The notes: generated by a model from the sequence alone, not told the origin. Counted from the stretch's first letter, positions 17,210 to 26,579 are shown. The stretch: DNA of 64,000 bases from Undibacterium cyanobacteriorum (GCF_031326225.1 NZ_CP133720.1:3658001-3722000); one strand, 5' to 3'. Numbers and translations are program-made.

Positions 17210-18349
17210 TCATTGATTTCCACTGGTTTTAAAGCAGCTCGGATAAGGTGCTCCTTCGCCTTCTTTTTCTGGGCAAATCATAAATGGCCCCAACTTCGTA
17301 ATGCGCTGCTTCCACATTTCCAAATCAGGAACAAGCGCTGTGGCACTTGGCGCCCCGCGTTCAGACCATTGCAATACATAATAATTCCGATCACCACGAA
17401 TAACCAGCACCAAAGTTGTCTCACTGGTAGCTGCTTTCGATTGGGTCATCGTATGTGTCCCACATGACGTAAGCATCGCATAAACCTCATGACCCGAGTT
17501 AATTTTACCGGTGCTCAAACCTCTTGCAAAAAAGCTGCTTGGACATGCTTGTTTAAAGCTTTCTGCAACCGCAACAACTTTTTCACGGGAAAACTGGGGC
17601 TCTTCTTTACTCGTGAGTTTGATTCCCATCAAAAGTACTCGCTGTGTCCACGAAGCGTTCTCGTCTGTATTTAAAATCATCGAGCGTATGAATGTATCCG
17701 AGCGAGTTTGAGTACCTTGTTCACGGAATTGGGGTAATAAACTCATCGCGAACAACTCACCGAAAATCGGTGTAACCGCCGTCGCCTTTTCGATCGACTT
17801 TGCACGACCGAATCGAGAACAAACGCTATCGTTCACCCCATCAGCACAGAGACGTGTCGATTTGAGATTTCGCAGCCACGTTTCCATCTTCTCCGGTTCA
17901 GGGGGAAATCTAAAGATCTTTTGGATCACATAGATCGCCTCCTTACCGCGAATTACTTTTACGGCTGCTACTTCGTTCTTTTGCGTTTTGCTGGTAGTTT
18001 CGCAAGTCTGTATCCAAACTGTGGTTTCAAAACCGAATTCAAGTGCCTCATTGACCGGCAAACTTTCGTAATTCGAACATACTGCTTTTTGCATAGCCTG
18101 CAAATTGGCGCGATACACTATCGCGGAAAAATTCAATCCACGGAACGTTTGTACCGACAGCATTTCGGTCCAGTCGGAAAGCGACTCTGTCTTTGGTATA
18201 TATTCTTGCAGCATCACGTTGCCTTTCTGCGTGTTGGTCGCGGATTTGTAGCTTTCGGGGACATTCAGCAACAAATTCTCTGCAGCTAACTGCGCCGCTG
18301 CACTACCGGCAAATGCAAAAACCGTAATCAAAAAAAGGAAAGCACGCAC
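17210..18349 (-). CDS. Exported protein of unknown function with an apparent internal duplication
   Basis: 379 residues from GTG 18349 (CGGA six nt upstream); a TTG at 18415 would add 22 hydrophobic residues. Residues 1-20 look like a signal peptide ending near GSAAAQ. I recognise no family. Two halves of ~140 residues share a pattern: a (D/S)WT start (about residues 59 and 226), a Cys in the middle, G(F/H)E with a following TC/SC pair, then VIRG with a Y(V/I)(I/L)Q segment, a W-containing helix and a final Cys. The shared Cys suggest disulphides in the periplasm. It lies on the opposite strand between aspS and nudB, interrupting an otherwise conserved block; no partner gene is obvious. Confidence 0.75.
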   Translation of the reverse strand: MRAFLFLITVFAFAGSAAAQLAAENLLLNVPESYKSATNTQKGNVMLQEYIPKTESLSDWTEMLSVQTFRGLNFSAIVYRANLQAMQKAVCSNYESLPVNEALEFGFETTVWIQTCETTSKTQKNEVAAVKVIRGKEAIYVIQKIFRFPPEPEKMETWLRNLKSTRLCADGVNDSVCSRFGRAKSIEKATAVTPIFGELFAMSLLPQFREQGTQTRSDTFIRSMILNTDENASWTQRVLLMGIKLTSKEEPQFSREKVVAVAESFKQACPSSFFARGLSTGKINSGHEVYAMLTSCGTHTMTQSKAATSETTLVLVIRGDRNYYVLQWSERGAPSATALVPDLEMWKQRITKLGPFMICPEKEGEGAPYPSCFKTSGNQ

Positions 18350-18533
18350 ATCAATTCCGATCAAAAAAATAAACCGAATCCAAATAAATAAGTTGAACAG
18401 GAAAATGAAGATCAACAGTTCTTCCTACACTCAATACACCCAGATACAATTAGCGATTAACTTGCATACTAAGTTGAGGCTCTGCAAGGTTTCTGCTCAA
18501 TTTTAATCGCTTATCCTAACTAAAGATACTGAA

Positions 18534-18989
18534 GTGCCCTATAAAATCCCCGAATCAGTCCTCGTCGTTATATACACTCCAGAGCGTGATGTCCTCCTCT
18601 TGGAGCGCGCAGATCGCCCCGGCTTTTGGCAATCGGTCACCGGTTCCAAAGATAGTGTAGAAGAGGACTTACGCAGCACCGCAGTCCGTGAGGTACACGA
18701 AGAAACAGGTATCGATGCATCGACTTTCGATTTATTCGACTGGCAGCTCGCCAATATTTACGAAATTTATCCAGTTTGGCGTCATCGATATGCGCCCGGT
18801 GTGACGCACAACAAAGAACATGTCTTTGGACTTTGTGTACCCACCAGAATTTCCGTTACACTAGCCCCACGTGAACACACTCAGTACCAATGGCTGCCAT
18901 TCGCTGAAGCCGCCGATCGCTGTTTTTCGCCATCCAACGCGGAAGCCATCTTGCAGCTTCCACAGAGGCACATACTGAGTAAGAACTAA
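18534..18989 (+). CDS. nudB: Dihydroneopterin triphosphate diphosphatase (Nudix)
   Basis: 151 residues. It removes pyrophosphate from dihydroneopterin triphosphate in folate synthesis. The Nudix box is complete at about residues 37-59 (G-x5-E-x7-REVHEETGI), and the N-terminal PYKIPESVLVVIYT and GFWQSVTGS segments are those of NudB rather than of generic Nudix enzymes. It starts with GTG 18534 with no strong ribosome site. It stands in its usual place after aspS and 51 nt before the EEP phosphatase gene, so the two are likely one transcript. Confidence 0.92.
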   Translation: MPYKIPESVLVVIYTPERDVLLLERADRPGFWQSVTGSKDSVEEDLRSTAVREVHEETGIDASTFDLFDWQLANIYEIYPVWRHRYAPGVTHNKEHVFGLCVPTRISVTLAPREHTQYQWLPFAEAADRCFSPSNAEAILQLPQRHILSKN

Positions 18990-19039
18990 TCGACGACGGG
19001 GGTGTGCCTGCCCCCCCGAAACTAAGCGAGAAGCACTCT

Positions 19040-19858
19040 ATGAAGCTACGCATCGCGACCTACAATATTCACAAAGGTGTGACTGCCTTTGGTCGCAAAA
19101 CGCGTATCCACGAATTACGAGAAGCCATCAAATCACTCGATGCTGATATCGTTTTTTTACAAGAAGTGCAAGGACAACATGATCATCATGCGGCCAAACA
19201 CGAGAGTTGGCCGAGCGAAGCGCAACACCAATTTCTTGCAGGCGATACGCACCACAGCGTGTATGGCATGAACGCCGTCTATGAGCATGGCCATCATGGT
19301 AATGCCTTACTCAGCAAATTGCCGATCAAGACTTGGCATAACGAGGACGTTTCCGATCATGCCTACGAGCAGCGCGGCATCCTCCATGTGGTCGTTGAAA
19401 TCGACAAAATCGAAGTGCACTGCTTTGTTGTCCATCTCGGACTATTTGCCGCAAGTCGTCGCCGACAAATTCAAAGTCTAATCCAGCAAGTACAGGAAAA
19501 AGTGCCGGCCAAAGCGCCCTTGATCATTGCTGGAGACTTCAATGATTGGAGCCAGCGCCTCAGCCATACGCTCTACAAAGAGCTCAATGTCATTGAAGCC
19601 TTCGAACAAACCAATAAGTCTGTCAACGATGGGCGCCTTCGGGCAGGCCTGCGACAAGCTTTACGCCCACTCAACCCACATCAACATGCGCGAACCTTTC
19701 CCGCTGGTTTACCCTGCTTAAGCTTGGATCGTATCTACTTACGCGGCTTTAAGCTTGAATGCGCCGATGTCATGCGGGGTGAACCATGGTCCAAATTATC
19801 TGATCACGTGCCTTTGATTGTAGAATTAAGTGTTGATCACTTTGAACTACTTCCTTAA
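19040..19858 (+). CDS. Endonuclease/exonuclease/phosphatase (EEP) family protein
   Basis: 272 residues from ATG 19040 (MKLRIATYNIHKG), with GAGAAG upstream; the longer in-frame start at 19004 lacks a site. EEP-fold motifs are present: TYNIHKG (~7-13), LQEVQG with the metal-binding Glu (~43-48), HLGLF (~134), AGDFNDW (~166-172) and SDHVPL near the end. Family members hydrolyse phosphodiester or phosphomonoester bonds with magnesium. The gene sits 61 nt upstream of clsB, as in many proteobacteria, which hints at a phospholipid-related job, but the substrate is not evident. No signal peptide. Confidence 0.9.
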   Translation: MKLRIATYNIHKGVTAFGRKTRIHELREAIKSLDADIVFLQEVQGQHDHHAAKHESWPSEAQHQFLAGDTHHSVYGMNAVYEHGHHGNALLSKLPIKTWHNEDVSDHAYEQRGILHVVVEIDKIEVHCFVVHLGLFAASRRRQIQSLIQQVQEKVPAKAPLIIAGDFNDWSQRLSHTLYKELNVIEAFEQTNKSVNDGRLRAGLRQALRPLNPHQHARTFPAGLPCLSLDRIYLRGFKLECADVMRGEPWSKLSDHVPLIVELSVDHFELLP

Positions 19859-19919
19859 ATTTTTCTGATGCTCTGCTTTTTCAGCATTTTCTTCAGCATT
19901 TGAAAAACTATCATCCAGC

Positions 19920-21083
19920 ATGGCCAAAATCCTGTACGAAAGCGGTAATCATCTCGAGTTGCTCCATACGGGCGAGGCCTTCTTTCCTGCCTTGCTTGCG
20001 GCTATTGCCGACGCCAAGCAAGAGATTTTTCTGGAAACCTATATCTTTGCGGGCGATGATACGGCGCGCGAAGTGGCCGCCGCACTGATGAACGCCGCAG
20101 CACGCGGTGTTCGCGTTCAGGTCATCATGGATTGGGTCGGCACGAGCGATGAACAATGCAGTGCATGGGAACGCGAATTTCAACAAAACGGTGTGAGCTG
20201 TCGGATTTTCAATGCCTGGTTTCGTCGAGGCCTGCCCCGCACTCACCGCAAGCTGTGTGTGCTTGATCGGGAGGTCGCGTTTATCGGTGGTATTAACTTA
20301 ATTGACGACTTCGTGACCGATCATGGTGAGCCTCGCAGCCTGGCCTATCCGCGCTGGGATTTTGCGGTCAAAGTTCAAGGACCGTGCGTTCTCAGCATAC
20401 ACAAAGAGATTACTGCCCAATGGCATAAGCTCGGCAAGATGGCCTTTCTTAATCGCCTCTTGTTAGCGCGAGAACTCAGACGCCTGCCCAAGGTTCAAAA
20501 TCAGCAAGGGCACAATGCGGCGATCGTATTTCGCGATAATTTACGCCATCGTTTCAGTATTCAGCGGGCCTATTTACGAGCACTCGGCAAAGCAAAAAAT
20601 ACTGCCTACTTTGCCAACCCCTATTTTGCCCCAGGACGGCGCTTACGAAATGGCTTGATCAATGCAGCCAACCGCGGTGTCGATGTACGACTCTTATTGG
20701 GTGTGGGTGAATTTGAATTACAAGACTTGGTGGCACAATCTTACTACCCTCGATTACTGAAATACGGCGTCAAAATTTACGAATATCATCGAACCCATAT
20801 GCATGCCAAGATTGCCGTCATTGATGGGCACTGGAGCACCGTAGGATCAAGTAATTTTGATGGTCTTAGCTTATTTCTGAATCATGAGGCGAATATACTG
20901 ATTCAAGATGAACGCTTTAGCAGAGAATTAGAAGGACATATGCAACAAGCCTTCAGCGATGCGGTTCAGATCGAAATCGGTATGATTGAGAAACAAGCTT
21001 GGCATCAACGCCTTAAACATCGCGTTGCTTATGCCTTCTATCGTTGGGCCTTAAGACTCGCCACTTTGGGGCAATACCGCTAA
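19920..21083 (+). CDS. clsB: Cardiolipin synthase B-type phospholipase D family protein
   Basis: 387 residues. Two HKD motifs are intact: HRKLCVLD at about residue 107 and HAKIAVID with the following GSSNFD at about residue 295. This is the bacterial PLD-type cardiolipin synthase layout. There are no N-terminal membrane helices, which matches ClsB (YbhO) rather than ClsA. It condenses phosphatidylglycerol (or PG and PE) to cardiolipin at the inner membrane. It follows the EEP gene in the same direction. ATG 19920 has no strong ribosome site. Confidence 0.93.
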   Translation: MAKILYESGNHLELLHTGEAFFPALLAAIADAKQEIFLETYIFAGDDTAREVAAALMNAAARGVRVQVIMDWVGTSDEQCSAWEREFQQNGVSCRIFNAWFRRGLPRTHRKLCVLDREVAFIGGINLIDDFVTDHGEPRSLAYPRWDFAVKVQGPCVLSIHKEITAQWHKLGKMAFLNRLLLARELRRLPKVQNQQGHNAAIVFRDNLRHRFSIQRAYLRALGKAKNTAYFANPYFAPGRRLRNGLINAANRGVDVRLLLGVGEFELQDLVAQSYYPRLLKYGVKIYEYHRTHMHAKIAVIDGHWSTVGSSNFDGLSLFLNHEANILIQDERFSRELEGHMQQAFSDAVQIEIGMIEKQAWHQRLKHRVAYAFYRWALRLATLGQYR

Positions 21084-21155
21084 TCTTCTGAACTACTGAA
21101 GCATAGCCGCGCACAAGCGAGCAACCCATCCTTTTTTATTTATTGAACAATACTT

Positions 21156-21548
21156 ATGAAACACCAGACCGACACCCCCGTTCGTATCGACAAATGGCTA
21201 TGGGCAGCGCGTTTTTTCAAAACGCGTAGTTTGGCGACCAAGGCAATCGAATTGGGACGAGTACTTCAAAATGAGCAAAGGGTGAAGCCCGCTCACATGG
21301 TTAAATTAAATGATGTTCTTGAAATTCATCATGGGGAACAAGTCTCAACGGTGATCGTCAAGGGTCTCAGTGAAGTACGTGGCCCAGCTCCTGTGGCACA
21401 ACAGTTGTATGAAGAGACCGCGGCAAGTCAACAAAAGCGGCAGCAACGCGCCGAAAATCGACGTCTCTTTGTCGAACCCAGCGTCCACATCAGTAGTCGC
21501 CCGACCAAAAAACAGCGCCGCGCACTCGATCATCTCAACTTCGATTGA
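21156..21548 (+). CDS. hslR: Heat-shock protein 15-like RNA-binding S4 protein
   Basis: 130 residues. The S4 RNA-binding domain occupies residues ~8-70 with the signature VRIDKWLWAARFFKTRSLA, followed by a basic C-terminal tail (KQRRALDHLNFD), as in Hsp15. In E. coli Hsp15 binds stalled 50S subunits carrying nascent chains and helps recycle them. The length agrees with the family. It lies 72 nt downstream of clsB and is possibly the last gene of that run. Confidence 0.92.
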   Translation: MKHQTDTPVRIDKWLWAARFFKTRSLATKAIELGRVLQNEQRVKPAHMVKLNDVLEIHHGEQVSTVIVKGLSEVRGPAPVAQQLYEETAASQQKRQQRAENRRLFVEPSVHISSRPTKKQRRALDHLNFD

Positions 21549-21869
21549 AGTCTAAGACTTTTCGTTTCTTTGTTTTCACTTCGCCCTCACCCTATTCAAT
21601 ATGTTAACGAATTGCAACTAGACTGATTTGTTCCGTTTACTTTCGCAAGAATCGGTATATATTGTCTCAATGAAATTTTTGTAAGCAAATCGCTGGCGGC
21701 TTCCATCTCTGTTTTCAATGTTACTGAGAGTACTCTGGGTCAACCAGAACGTGCATGGCTTTTCTGTCCTCATAGAAAAGAAAGTATCGCCATTTGAAAA
21801 CAAGATCGTAGGCTAAGGCGGGAAATCGGTTTTTTCTCTGTAGTCACTTTCCCTCGTAAGGAGAAGCAC
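21549..21869. other. Intergenic region before the chemoreceptor gene
   Basis: 321 nt without a credible gene. It holds the candidate promoter at 21636-21663 and the AAGGAG ribosome site of the chemoreceptor gene just before ATG 21870. No FliA-type (GCCGATAA) motif was found. Confidence 0.6.
21636..21663 (+). promoter_or_regulatory. Weak candidate sigma-70 promoter for the chemoreceptor
   Basis: TTTACT (4/6 to the -35 consensus), a 16-nt spacer and TATATT (5/6 to the -10 consensus). It would give a long leader of about 200 nt. Confidence 0.3.
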
Positions 21870-23573
21870 ATGCAGGCGTTTTACGATTTAAAGATTGCCA
21901 CAAAATTGATCGTCGGCTTTGTAGGTGTCCTACTGCTAACGGCATTCCTTGGCTTGTTCTCAATATCTCAACTAGCAACCGTCAACCGCGCTGCAGACGA
22001 AATCGGTAACGATTGGATGCCGAGCGCGATTGAAGCGATGGGGATGAAGGAAAGTATCTCAAGGATGCGTTCCCAAGAAGCTCAATTGGCTACCGCAGAC
22101 AATCCCGACGATGCCAAGAAGTACCAAGATCGCACTAATGAAGCGATAGAGCAGTTCAAGAAACATCACACGGCCTCTCTTAAATACGCCGATCAGCCCG
22201 GTGAAAAGCAGGTTTTAGACGATGCTTTGGCCGCTTTCAATGAGTACGTTCAAATCTCCAACAAGATTGGTAACCTAGCACGCGAAGGAAACAGCGCTGG
22301 CGCCGTCGCTTTACTTCGCACAGATTCATCCAAAGCAAACAAGAAAATCCGTGACCTCGTCGACAAAGTCGTTGATGATCACATCGCTGGTGGCAAACAA
22401 GCATTTGCAGAGAGTAGCGCCACCTACAAACGTGCACAAACATGGGTTATCGGCGTCATCATTGTGGCGATTCTGGTTGGTCTCACCCTCGCATTATGGT
22501 TGGCTAAAATCGTCTCTGCGCCATTGCAGGAAGCAGTGGAGTTGGCAGAATCCATCGCCCACGGCGATTTAACCAAGACAGTTGTACCAAGTAGCACATG
22601 TGAAATCGGCCAACTGACTCAAGCACTCGCAGAAATGAATGCTAGCTTGCTAAAGGTTGTCGGTGAAGTGCGCACTGGCACCGATCAAATTAACGATGCC
22701 GCAGCGGCGATTGCCAACGGCAATCTCGACCTATCACAACGTACCGAAGAGCAAGCCAGCTCCTTAGAAGAAACTGCCTCTTCAATGGAGGAAATCACTT
22801 CCACCATCAAGCACAACAGCGACAATGCGCGTCAGGCGAATATCTTGTCGCAATCAGCGACCGCTGTAGCAGAAAAAGGTGGCAGCGTCGTCTCTGAAGT
22901 CGTGACGACCATGAATTCCATTAATGAATCCTCACGTAAGATCGTCGACATTATTAGTGTGATCGATGGCATCGCCTTCCAAACCAATATTTTGGCTTTG
23001 AATGCGGCGGTGGAAGCGGCGCGTGCGGGTGAACAAGGCCGCGGCTTTGCCGTGGTGGCCTCCGAGGTGCGTAGCTTGGCGCAACGTTCTGCTAGCGCAG
23101 CGAAAGAAATTAAAGAATTGATTAATGACTCGGTCGAAAAGGTCAGCCAAGGTAGTCGACTGGTGGATACGGCAGGTAGCACCATGCAAGAAGTCGTCGA
23201 GAGCGTCAAACGAGTTAGCGACATGATTAGCGAAATCACGGCCGCCGGACAAGAACAAAGCTCGGGCGTCGATCAAATCAATAACGCCATCATGCAAATG
23301 GATAGCGTAACGCAACAAAATGCCGCTCTGGTGGAAGAAGCTGCTGCAGCAGCAGCGACGCTGCAAGAGCAGGCTGAAAATTTGGTCAAAGTGGTTAGCG
23401 TTTTCAAATTAGATCAAAGTCATTTCGCGACTAATCGACCAAGAGCCACCGCGAGACCAGCACCTAGCCCAGCACCAAGTCGCCGGAGTGCGCCACCTGC
23501 CGCAGCGCCTCGGATTAAGGCCACGCCAGCCAAAGCAAGCGCTCAGGAAACTCAGGACTGGGAAGAATTTTAA
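21870..23573 (+). CDS. Methyl-accepting chemotaxis protein (four-helix-bundle sensor)
   Basis: 567 residues. Layout: membrane helix ~10-32, periplasmic four-helix-bundle domain ~33-188, second helix ~190-212, HAMP ~213-265, then the MCP signalling hairpin with tip FQTNILALNAAVEAARAGE and GFAVVASEVR. A Pro/Ala-rich linker near residues 515-555 leads to the terminal DWEEF, which resembles the CheR-docking pentapeptide NWETF, so it is probably a high-abundance type receptor. AAGGAG stands upstream of the ATG. It is transcribed alone and ends at a hairpin. The ligand cannot be read. Confidence 0.95.
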   Translation: MQAFYDLKIATKLIVGFVGVLLLTAFLGLFSISQLATVNRAADEIGNDWMPSAIEAMGMKESISRMRSQEAQLATADNPDDAKKYQDRTNEAIEQFKKHHTASLKYADQPGEKQVLDDALAAFNEYVQISNKIGNLAREGNSAGAVALLRTDSSKANKKIRDLVDKVVDDHIAGGKQAFAESSATYKRAQTWVIGVIIVAILVGLTLALWLAKIVSAPLQEAVELAESIAHGDLTKTVVPSSTCEIGQLTQALAEMNASLLKVVGEVRTGTDQINDAAAAIANGNLDLSQRTEEQASSLEETASSMEEITSTIKHNSDNARQANILSQSATAVAEKGGSVVSEVVTTMNSINESSRKIVDIISVIDGIAFQTNILALNAAVEAARAGEQGRGFAVVASEVRSLAQRSASAAKEIKELINDSVEKVSQGSRLVDTAGSTMQEVVESVKRVSDMISEITAAGQEQSSGVDQINNAIMQMDSVTQQNAALVEEAAAAAATLQEQAENLVKVVSVFKLDQSHFATNRPRATARPAPSPAPSRRSAPPAAAPRIKATPAKASAQETQDWEEF

Positions 23574-23590
23574 TTCGAGATAAGATAAAG

Positions 23591-23617
23591 CAAAGCCGAG
23601 CTAGTCTCGGCTTTGTT
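23591..23617 (+). terminator. Chemoreceptor gene terminator
   Basis: Perfect 10-bp stem CAAAGCCGAG / CTCGGCTTTG with a 5-nt loop; the downstream T-run is interrupted (TTGTC). Confidence 0.7.
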
Positions 23618-23784
23618 GTCTCTGCCGCTTTATTTTCAAAATAAGCAAGGATTCGAAGATCATAAAAAAACGGTTCAGCAAGCTTTGTCGCGAATCTCGA
23701 TTTAGTAGTTTTTGTCTAAATTTTTGAGACTGTCGTAATCATGCACAGACTTGTAGGTAATCCATTCTAAAGGGGGTTTTCCGG

Positions 23785-23825
23785 TTGACTTTTGGTGTCG
23801 GCTGTTGAATAGTACGGTCGTTCGT
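23785..23825 (+). promoter_or_regulatory. Candidate promoter with TetR-type operator before the fatty-acid regulator
   Basis: TTGACT (5/6), a 17-nt spacer and AATAGT (4/6) form a candidate promoter at 23785-23813. Immediately after it, ACGGTCGTTCGT (23814-23825) is an imperfect palindrome (8 of 12 symmetric) of the ACG...CGT kind often bound by TetR repressors. Self-regulation by the next gene is inferred. Confidence 0.35.
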
Positions 23826-23928
23826 TTAATTTCTTTTTCGCATGTTTATGAGACCAAAAGCCGCATCAAACTTGCGCAAAAAAATAAATAAAACACGTAA
23901 ATAAAACCGGACCAATTGCAGCGACACC

Positions 23929-24552
23929 ATGACCATCACATCAAAGTTTTTGCGTAAAGGGGAAATGACCCGCGCAGCCATTTTGGAGACAGCGCTTGAT
24001 AACGCCAGCCGTCATGGCTTGGAAGGCTTAACCATCGGTGTGTTGGCTGAAAAAATGAATATGAGTAAATCGGGTGTGTTCGCACATTTCGGTTCACGTG
24101 AAGATTTACAGATTGAAGTTTTGCGCTTGTATCACCATAACTTCGAACAAGAAATCTTCTACCCAAGTATGAAAGAAGCACGTGGTCTGCCTCGCTTACG
24201 TTCTATGTTTGCCTTGTGGATTGAACGTGTGACTAAAGAAATTGCTTCAGGCTGCATCTACATCAGTGGTGCGACTGAATATGATGATCGACAAGGTGTG
24301 ATTCGTGACGAGTTAGTCGCCATGGTCGATGCTTGGCAAGGTGCGCTACGTCGTGCCACGGTGCAAGCGATCGAATTAGGACATTTGCGTCAGGATATCG
24401 ATCCTGAACAAGTCGTGTATGAGATGTATGGTTTGATCTTGGCATTGCATCACGATGCTAGGTTCTTAAAGAAGTCAGGCAGTGTGGAGCGCGCCTTACG
24501 AGGATTCGAACGTGTCATTGAATCCTATGCTCCTAAGCCAAGTAACGCATAA
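23929..24552 (+). CDS. TetR/AcrR family regulator of the beta-oxidation locus
   Basis: 207 residues. The N-terminal helix-turn-helix is clear (TRAAILETALDNASRHGLEG, then MSKSGVFAHFGSREDLQ, about residues 14-65), followed by an all-helical ligand domain. It is the first gene of a same-strand run that encodes acyl-CoA dehydrogenase, HAD/ECH and thiolase, so it probably represses these genes and is released by an acyl-CoA or fatty acid. That is inference from position; the ligand pocket was not analysed. It is 97 nt from the acyl-CoA dehydrogenase start. Confidence 0.88.
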   Translation: MTITSKFLRKGEMTRAAILETALDNASRHGLEGLTIGVLAEKMNMSKSGVFAHFGSREDLQIEVLRLYHHNFEQEIFYPSMKEARGLPRLRSMFALWIERVTKEIASGCIYISGATEYDDRQGVIRDELVAMVDAWQGALRRATVQAIELGHLRQDIDPEQVVYEMYGLILALHHDARFLKKSGSVERALRGFERVIESYAPKPSNA

Positions 24553-24649
24553 ATAAGTTCGTCAATAAAGTGTGGTCACGCTAGAACTGCACAGCAACAC
24601 CAAATCTAATTCGTTTCTTAATAGTTCAATTTGTTTCAGGAGATTTATT

Positions 24650-26440
24650 ATGGGTCAATACATCGCTCCCTTGCGTGACATGCAGTTCGTGATGCATGAA
24701 TTGTTGTCAGTTGAAAGCGAACTCAAGCAATTACCGTCGTACCAAGAAATCGATGCTGACATCATCAACCAAGTCTTGGAAGAAGCCGGTAAGTTCTGCT
24801 CCGAAGTGATTTTCCCATTGAATCACTCTGGTGATCGCGAAGGCTGCCATCACGATAAAGCCACGCATACAGTCACCACTCCAAAAGGCTTTAAAGAAGC
24901 CTACAAACAATACGTTGAAGCCGGTTGGCCTGCGCTCTCCTGCGATCCAGAATACGGCGGCCAAGGCTTGCCACTGGTGATGAACAACTCCTTGTACGAA
25001 ATGATGAACTCGGCCAACCAAGCATGGACCATGTACCCAGGTCTGTCGCATGGTGCCTACGAATGTTTGCATGAGCATGGTACTCCAGAACAGAAAGCGC
25101 AGTTCTTGCCTAAGCTGACTTCTGGCGAATGGACAGGCACCATGTGCTTGACTGAGCCACACTGCGGTACCGACCTTGGTATGCTGCGTTCCAAAGCGGA
25201 ACCACAAGGCGATGGCACTTACAAAATCACTGGCGCGAAGATTTTCATCTCTGCCGGTGAACACGACTGCGCGGAAAACATCATTCACTTGGTACTAGCA
25301 CGCTTGCCAGACGCACCTGAAGGTTCCAAAGGTATTTCTTTGTTCCTCGTACCAAAGTTCTTGGTCAATGCTGACGGCAGCTTAGGTGCACGTAACCCTA
25401 TCTTCTGCGGCGCGATTGAAGAAAAAATGGGTATTCACGGCAACTCCACTTGCCAAATGAATTTGGATGGCGCGGTCGGTACTTTGATCGGTCAACCACA
25501 CAAAGGTTTGAACGCGATGTTCGTGTTCATGAATGCAGCGCGTTTGGGCGTGGGTATGCAAGGTTTGGGCTTGACTGAAGTCGCTTACCAAAATGCCTTG
25601 ATCTACGCTAAAGACCGGATTCAAATGCGCAGTCTGTCTGGTCCAAAAGCACCTGATAAGCCAGCCGATCCTATCATCGTTCACCCAGACGTGCGTCGTA
25701 TGTTGTTGACTGCAAAAGCATGGGCTGAAGGTGGTCGTGCATTCTGCTCTTACGTTGCTTTGCAACTCGACAAAGAATTGAATCACCCAGACGAACAAGT
25801 CCGTAAGGATTGCGCTGACGAAGTCGCTTTATTGACACCAGTGATCAAAGCCTTCATCACGGATAACGCATGGACAGCGACTTCTGAGTGCTTGCAAGTC
25901 TACGGTGGCCACGGCTACATCGCTGAATGGGGCATGGAACAATATGTGCGCGACGCCCGTATTAACTTAATCTACGAAGGTACCAACACAGTTCAATCTT
26001 TGGATCTGTTGGGCCGTAAGATTTTGCAAGACAACGGTGCAAAGTTACGTAAATTCGGCGCCAAAGTACAAGCGTTTGTTGAAGAACACGGCACCGATGA
26101 AGCGATGTCTGAATTCATCACACCATTGGCTGAATTGGGCGATAAAGTCACTAAATTGACGATGGAAATCGGCATGAAAGCCTTCCAAAATCCTGATGAA
26201 GTGGGCGCCGCTGCGGTTCCTTACTTGCGCGTCGTTGGTCACTTGGTCTACAGCTACTTCTTCGCACAAATGGCGAAGATCGCTTTGGCAAAACAAGATT
26301 CAGACGACACCTTCTACAAAGCGAAATTGGCAACCATCCGTTTCTACTTCGCTCGCTTGTACCCAGAAACAGCAATGTGCATCCGCCAAGCTCGTTCTGG
26401 CGCAGCGAATTTGTTGTCGCTCGAAGCTGATCTATTTTAA
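24650..26440 (+). CDS. Acyl-CoA dehydrogenase (long 600-residue type)
   Basis: 596 residues from ATG 24650, with CAGGAGA upstream; an in-frame start at 24572 lacks a site. This is the enlarged class with an extra N-terminal helix region and a C-terminal extension. MCLTEPHCGTDLG (~165-177) is the FAD/substrate segment, and LIYEGTNTVQSLDLLGRKIL (~441-460) contains the Glu at the position of the catalytic base. It oxidises acyl-CoA to trans-2-enoyl-CoA, passing electrons to ETF. It is the first catalytic gene of the locus. The chain-length preference is not readable. Confidence 0.93.
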   Translation: MGQYIAPLRDMQFVMHELLSVESELKQLPSYQEIDADIINQVLEEAGKFCSEVIFPLNHSGDREGCHHDKATHTVTTPKGFKEAYKQYVEAGWPALSCDPEYGGQGLPLVMNNSLYEMMNSANQAWTMYPGLSHGAYECLHEHGTPEQKAQFLPKLTSGEWTGTMCLTEPHCGTDLGMLRSKAEPQGDGTYKITGAKIFISAGEHDCAENIIHLVLARLPDAPEGSKGISLFLVPKFLVNADGSLGARNPIFCGAIEEKMGIHGNSTCQMNLDGAVGTLIGQPHKGLNAMFVFMNAARLGVGMQGLGLTEVAYQNALIYAKDRIQMRSLSGPKAPDKPADPIIVHPDVRRMLLTAKAWAEGGRAFCSYVALQLDKELNHPDEQVRKDCADEVALLTPVIKAFITDNAWTATSECLQVYGGHGYIAEWGMEQYVRDARINLIYEGTNTVQSLDLLGRKILQDNGAKLRKFGAKVQAFVEEHGTDEAMSEFITPLAELGDKVTKLTMEIGMKAFQNPDEVGAAAVPYLRVVGHLVYSYFFAQMAKIALAKQDSDDTFYKAKLATIRFYFARLYPETAMCIRQARSGAANLLSLEADLF

Positions 26441-26452
26441 TTAGTTTTTAAG

Positions 26453-26480
26453 CCCCCTCTCCCGCATGCGGGAGAGGGGG
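26453..26480. repeat. REP-like perfect palindrome, copy 1
   Basis: Perfect 28-bp palindrome with arms CCCCCTCTCCCGCA / TGCGGGAGAGGGGG, followed by GTGAGG. A second copy in inverted orientation lies 110 nt downstream. Both sit between the acyl-CoA dehydrogenase and HAD/ECH genes. Confidence 0.8.
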
Positions 26481-26579
26481 GTGAGGATGCTTGAGATAGA
26501 ACAAAATTTAGTTCCCTCGAAAATTCAAATAGCTCGAAGTGCGGCAACACAGAAATTGCTTTTGAATTGCTAAACCACC

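Larger units (their letters stand above)
23574..23928. other. Intergenic region between chemoreceptor and fatty-acid regulator
   Basis: 355 nt without a credible gene. It contains the receptor terminator (23591-23617) and the promoter/operator-like cluster at 23785-23825 described separately; nothing else stands out. Confidence 0.6.

Noticed and set aside
21618..21803. Minus-strand open frame before the chemoreceptor
   Set aside because: Random-looking, no start signal, overlaps the promoter region of the receptor.
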